Origin: Hydrogenophilales bacterium 16-61-112 | GTDB lineage: Bacteria > Pseudomonadota > Gammaproteobacteria > Burkholderiales > Thiobacillaceae | DNA: 55,612 nt | Assembly (NCBI GenBank): GCA_002257045.1 | Contig: NCHD01000007.1 | Location: 1 to 55,612, forward strand | Direction of reading: 5' to 3' | Shown here: positions 54,984 through 55,612 of the stretch, in pieces | Numbering within the stretch: the first letter of the stretch is position 1 | Layout: each line of letters begins with the position of its first letter | Program-made: the position numbers and the translations under genes | Notes under the pieces: generated by a model | Told to the model about the DNA's origin: nothing | Seen by the model: the letters and a program-made list of their open reading frames with translations, nothing else | Databases searched by the model: none

Positions 54984-55612
54984 ATGAAGCAGGTATTGAG
55001 TGTGTTGGTTGTGGCGGGGGTGTCGCTGGCGGCACCCCTTCATTTGGCGCAGGCGGCGGACATGGCCGACATCAACCGGACATTGCCGGTCGCGCAGCAA
55101 GGCACCGGCGCAGCCCAGGCCGGTCTGGCTGGGGAGCAAAGTCCGGTTCAGCAAACCCCGAGCGTGCTGAACCTGCTGCAGGAAATCGAGACGCTCAAGG
55201 CCGAGGTGGCCAGGCTGCGTGGCTTGACCGAGGTGCAGGCGCACCAGTTGGACACGCTGGACAAGCGGCAAACCGATTTGTATGCCGACCTTGACCAGCG
55301 TCTGACCGAACTCGCCAAGCAAGCCCAGGCCGCGCCCGTAGCAGCGGCACCTGCGGCGGGCAGCGCAACGCCGGCCGATGCCCAGGCGGAAACAGCCGCC
55401 TACGACGCCGCGCTCAAACAGTTTCGCGAAGATGACTTCTCCGCCGCCATCGCGGAATTCAAAACGTTCTTGAAGACCTATCCCGACAGCGCCCTGGCGC
55501 CCAATGCGCAATACTGGATCGGTTATTCGTATTACGCATTGAAGGACTACAAGACGTCGCTGGCGCATCAGCAAAAGCTGCTGGCGGTTTACCCGGCCAG
55601 CGCAAAAGTGCC
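54984..55612 (+). CDS. cpoB: Cell-division coordinator CpoB, partial at right edge
   Basis: The frame runs from ATG 54984 past the window end (at least 209 residues). A signal peptide ends in AQA; a coiled-coil segment follows (LLQEIETLKAEVARLRG), then an Ala/Pro linker, and TPR repeats start at AAYDAALKQFREDDFSAAI. It is the usual last gene of tol-pal and coordinates peptidoglycan synthesis with Tol. A GTG two codons upstream at 54981 is an alternative start. Confidence 0.93.
   Translation, partial: MKQVLSVLVVAGVSLAAPLHLAQAADMADINRTLPVAQQGTGAAQAGLAGEQSPVQQTPSVLNLLQEIETLKAEVARLRGLTEVQAHQLDTLDKRQTDLYADLDQRLTELAKQAQAAPVAAAPAAGSATPADAQAETAAYDAALKQFREDDFSAAIAEFKTFLKTYPDSALAPNAQYWIGYSYYALKDYKTSLAHQQKLLAVYPASAKV

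Noticed and set aside
1-55612. tRNA and rRNA genes
   Set aside because: No cloverleaf with a GTTCGA-type T-arm and CCA end, and no conserved rRNA segment, was seen on either strand by eye; a covariance-model scan would be decisive.

Overview
The window reads as a chromosomal segment of a high-GC, sulfur-oxidising betaproteobacterium, most like a Thiobacillus or Sulfuricella type organism (inferred from gene content and gene order only). Typical betaproteobacterial blocks are present (mltA / apaG / rpe-gph-trpE-trpG-trpD-trpC and yebC-ruvC-ruvA-ruvB-ybgC-tolQRAB-pal-cpoB), mixed with genes for sulfide and persulfide handling, nitrate assimilation, copper export and phosphate scavenging. No rRNA, tRNA, CRISPR array or transposase gene was seen.

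Layout. 1-2.7 kb: a minus-strand pair, a partial alpha/beta-hydrolase-like protein and a cytoplasmic subtilisin (S8) protease. 2.9-7.5 kb: a sulfide/persulfide detoxification operon (ArsR-rhodanese regulator, persulfide dioxygenase-like enzyme, small membrane protein, MFS transporter, periplasmic rhodanese, TauE/SafE exporter). 7.7-9.8 kb: a PAS-GAF-GGDEF diguanylate cyclase and a methyltransferase. 10-19.4 kb: nitrate assimilation: nasA, a frameshifted CZB-domain gene, a broken nirB, nirD, a nitrate transporter and a PP2C phosphatase/Ser-Thr kinase fusion. Both nasA and nirB have -24/-12 (sigma-54) promoter sequences, and nirB also has an NtrC-like enhancer. 19.4-24.5 kb: DUF4124 protein, dienelactone-hydrolase-like protein, TonB, a small secreted protein, and CopA. 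24.7-33.9 kb: mltA, an unlisted 30-residue membrane protein, degenerate apaG, rpe, gph and the trp operon. The trp operon is split between trpE and trpG by a sulfide:quinone oxidoreductase gene and the relic of a PAS-domain regulator.

33.9-35.2 kb: two diverged inverted arms of about 270 bp or more enclose a single gene for a 140-residue membrane protein. 35.2-40.2 kb: HerA-like ATPase, NDH-2 and a Tat-exported PhoX-type phosphatase with a candidate Pho box. 40.5-46.2 kb: a Memo-AMMECR1 fusion plus radical-SAM AmrS, an alpha/beta hydrolase, a DksA/TraR zinc-finger protein, the tail of a P-type ATPase, a phosphoribosyltransferase and a ROK sugar kinase. 46.2-55.6 kb: yebC, ruvCAB interrupted by a diguanylate cyclase gene, then the Tol-Pal system, with cpoB running off the right edge.

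The most unusual structures are (i) heptamer-periodic repeat elements lying immediately upstream of start codons at four unrelated genes (blh-like, PP2C-kinase, gph, trpE), three of them with an inverted partner array; (ii) the inverted-repeat cassette at 33.9-35.2 kb, whose arms carry hairpins that differ in sequence but keep pairing; and (iii) several decayed genes (nirB, CZB, apaG, PAS regulator, P-type ATPase tail), some of which could instead be assembly or sequencing errors.
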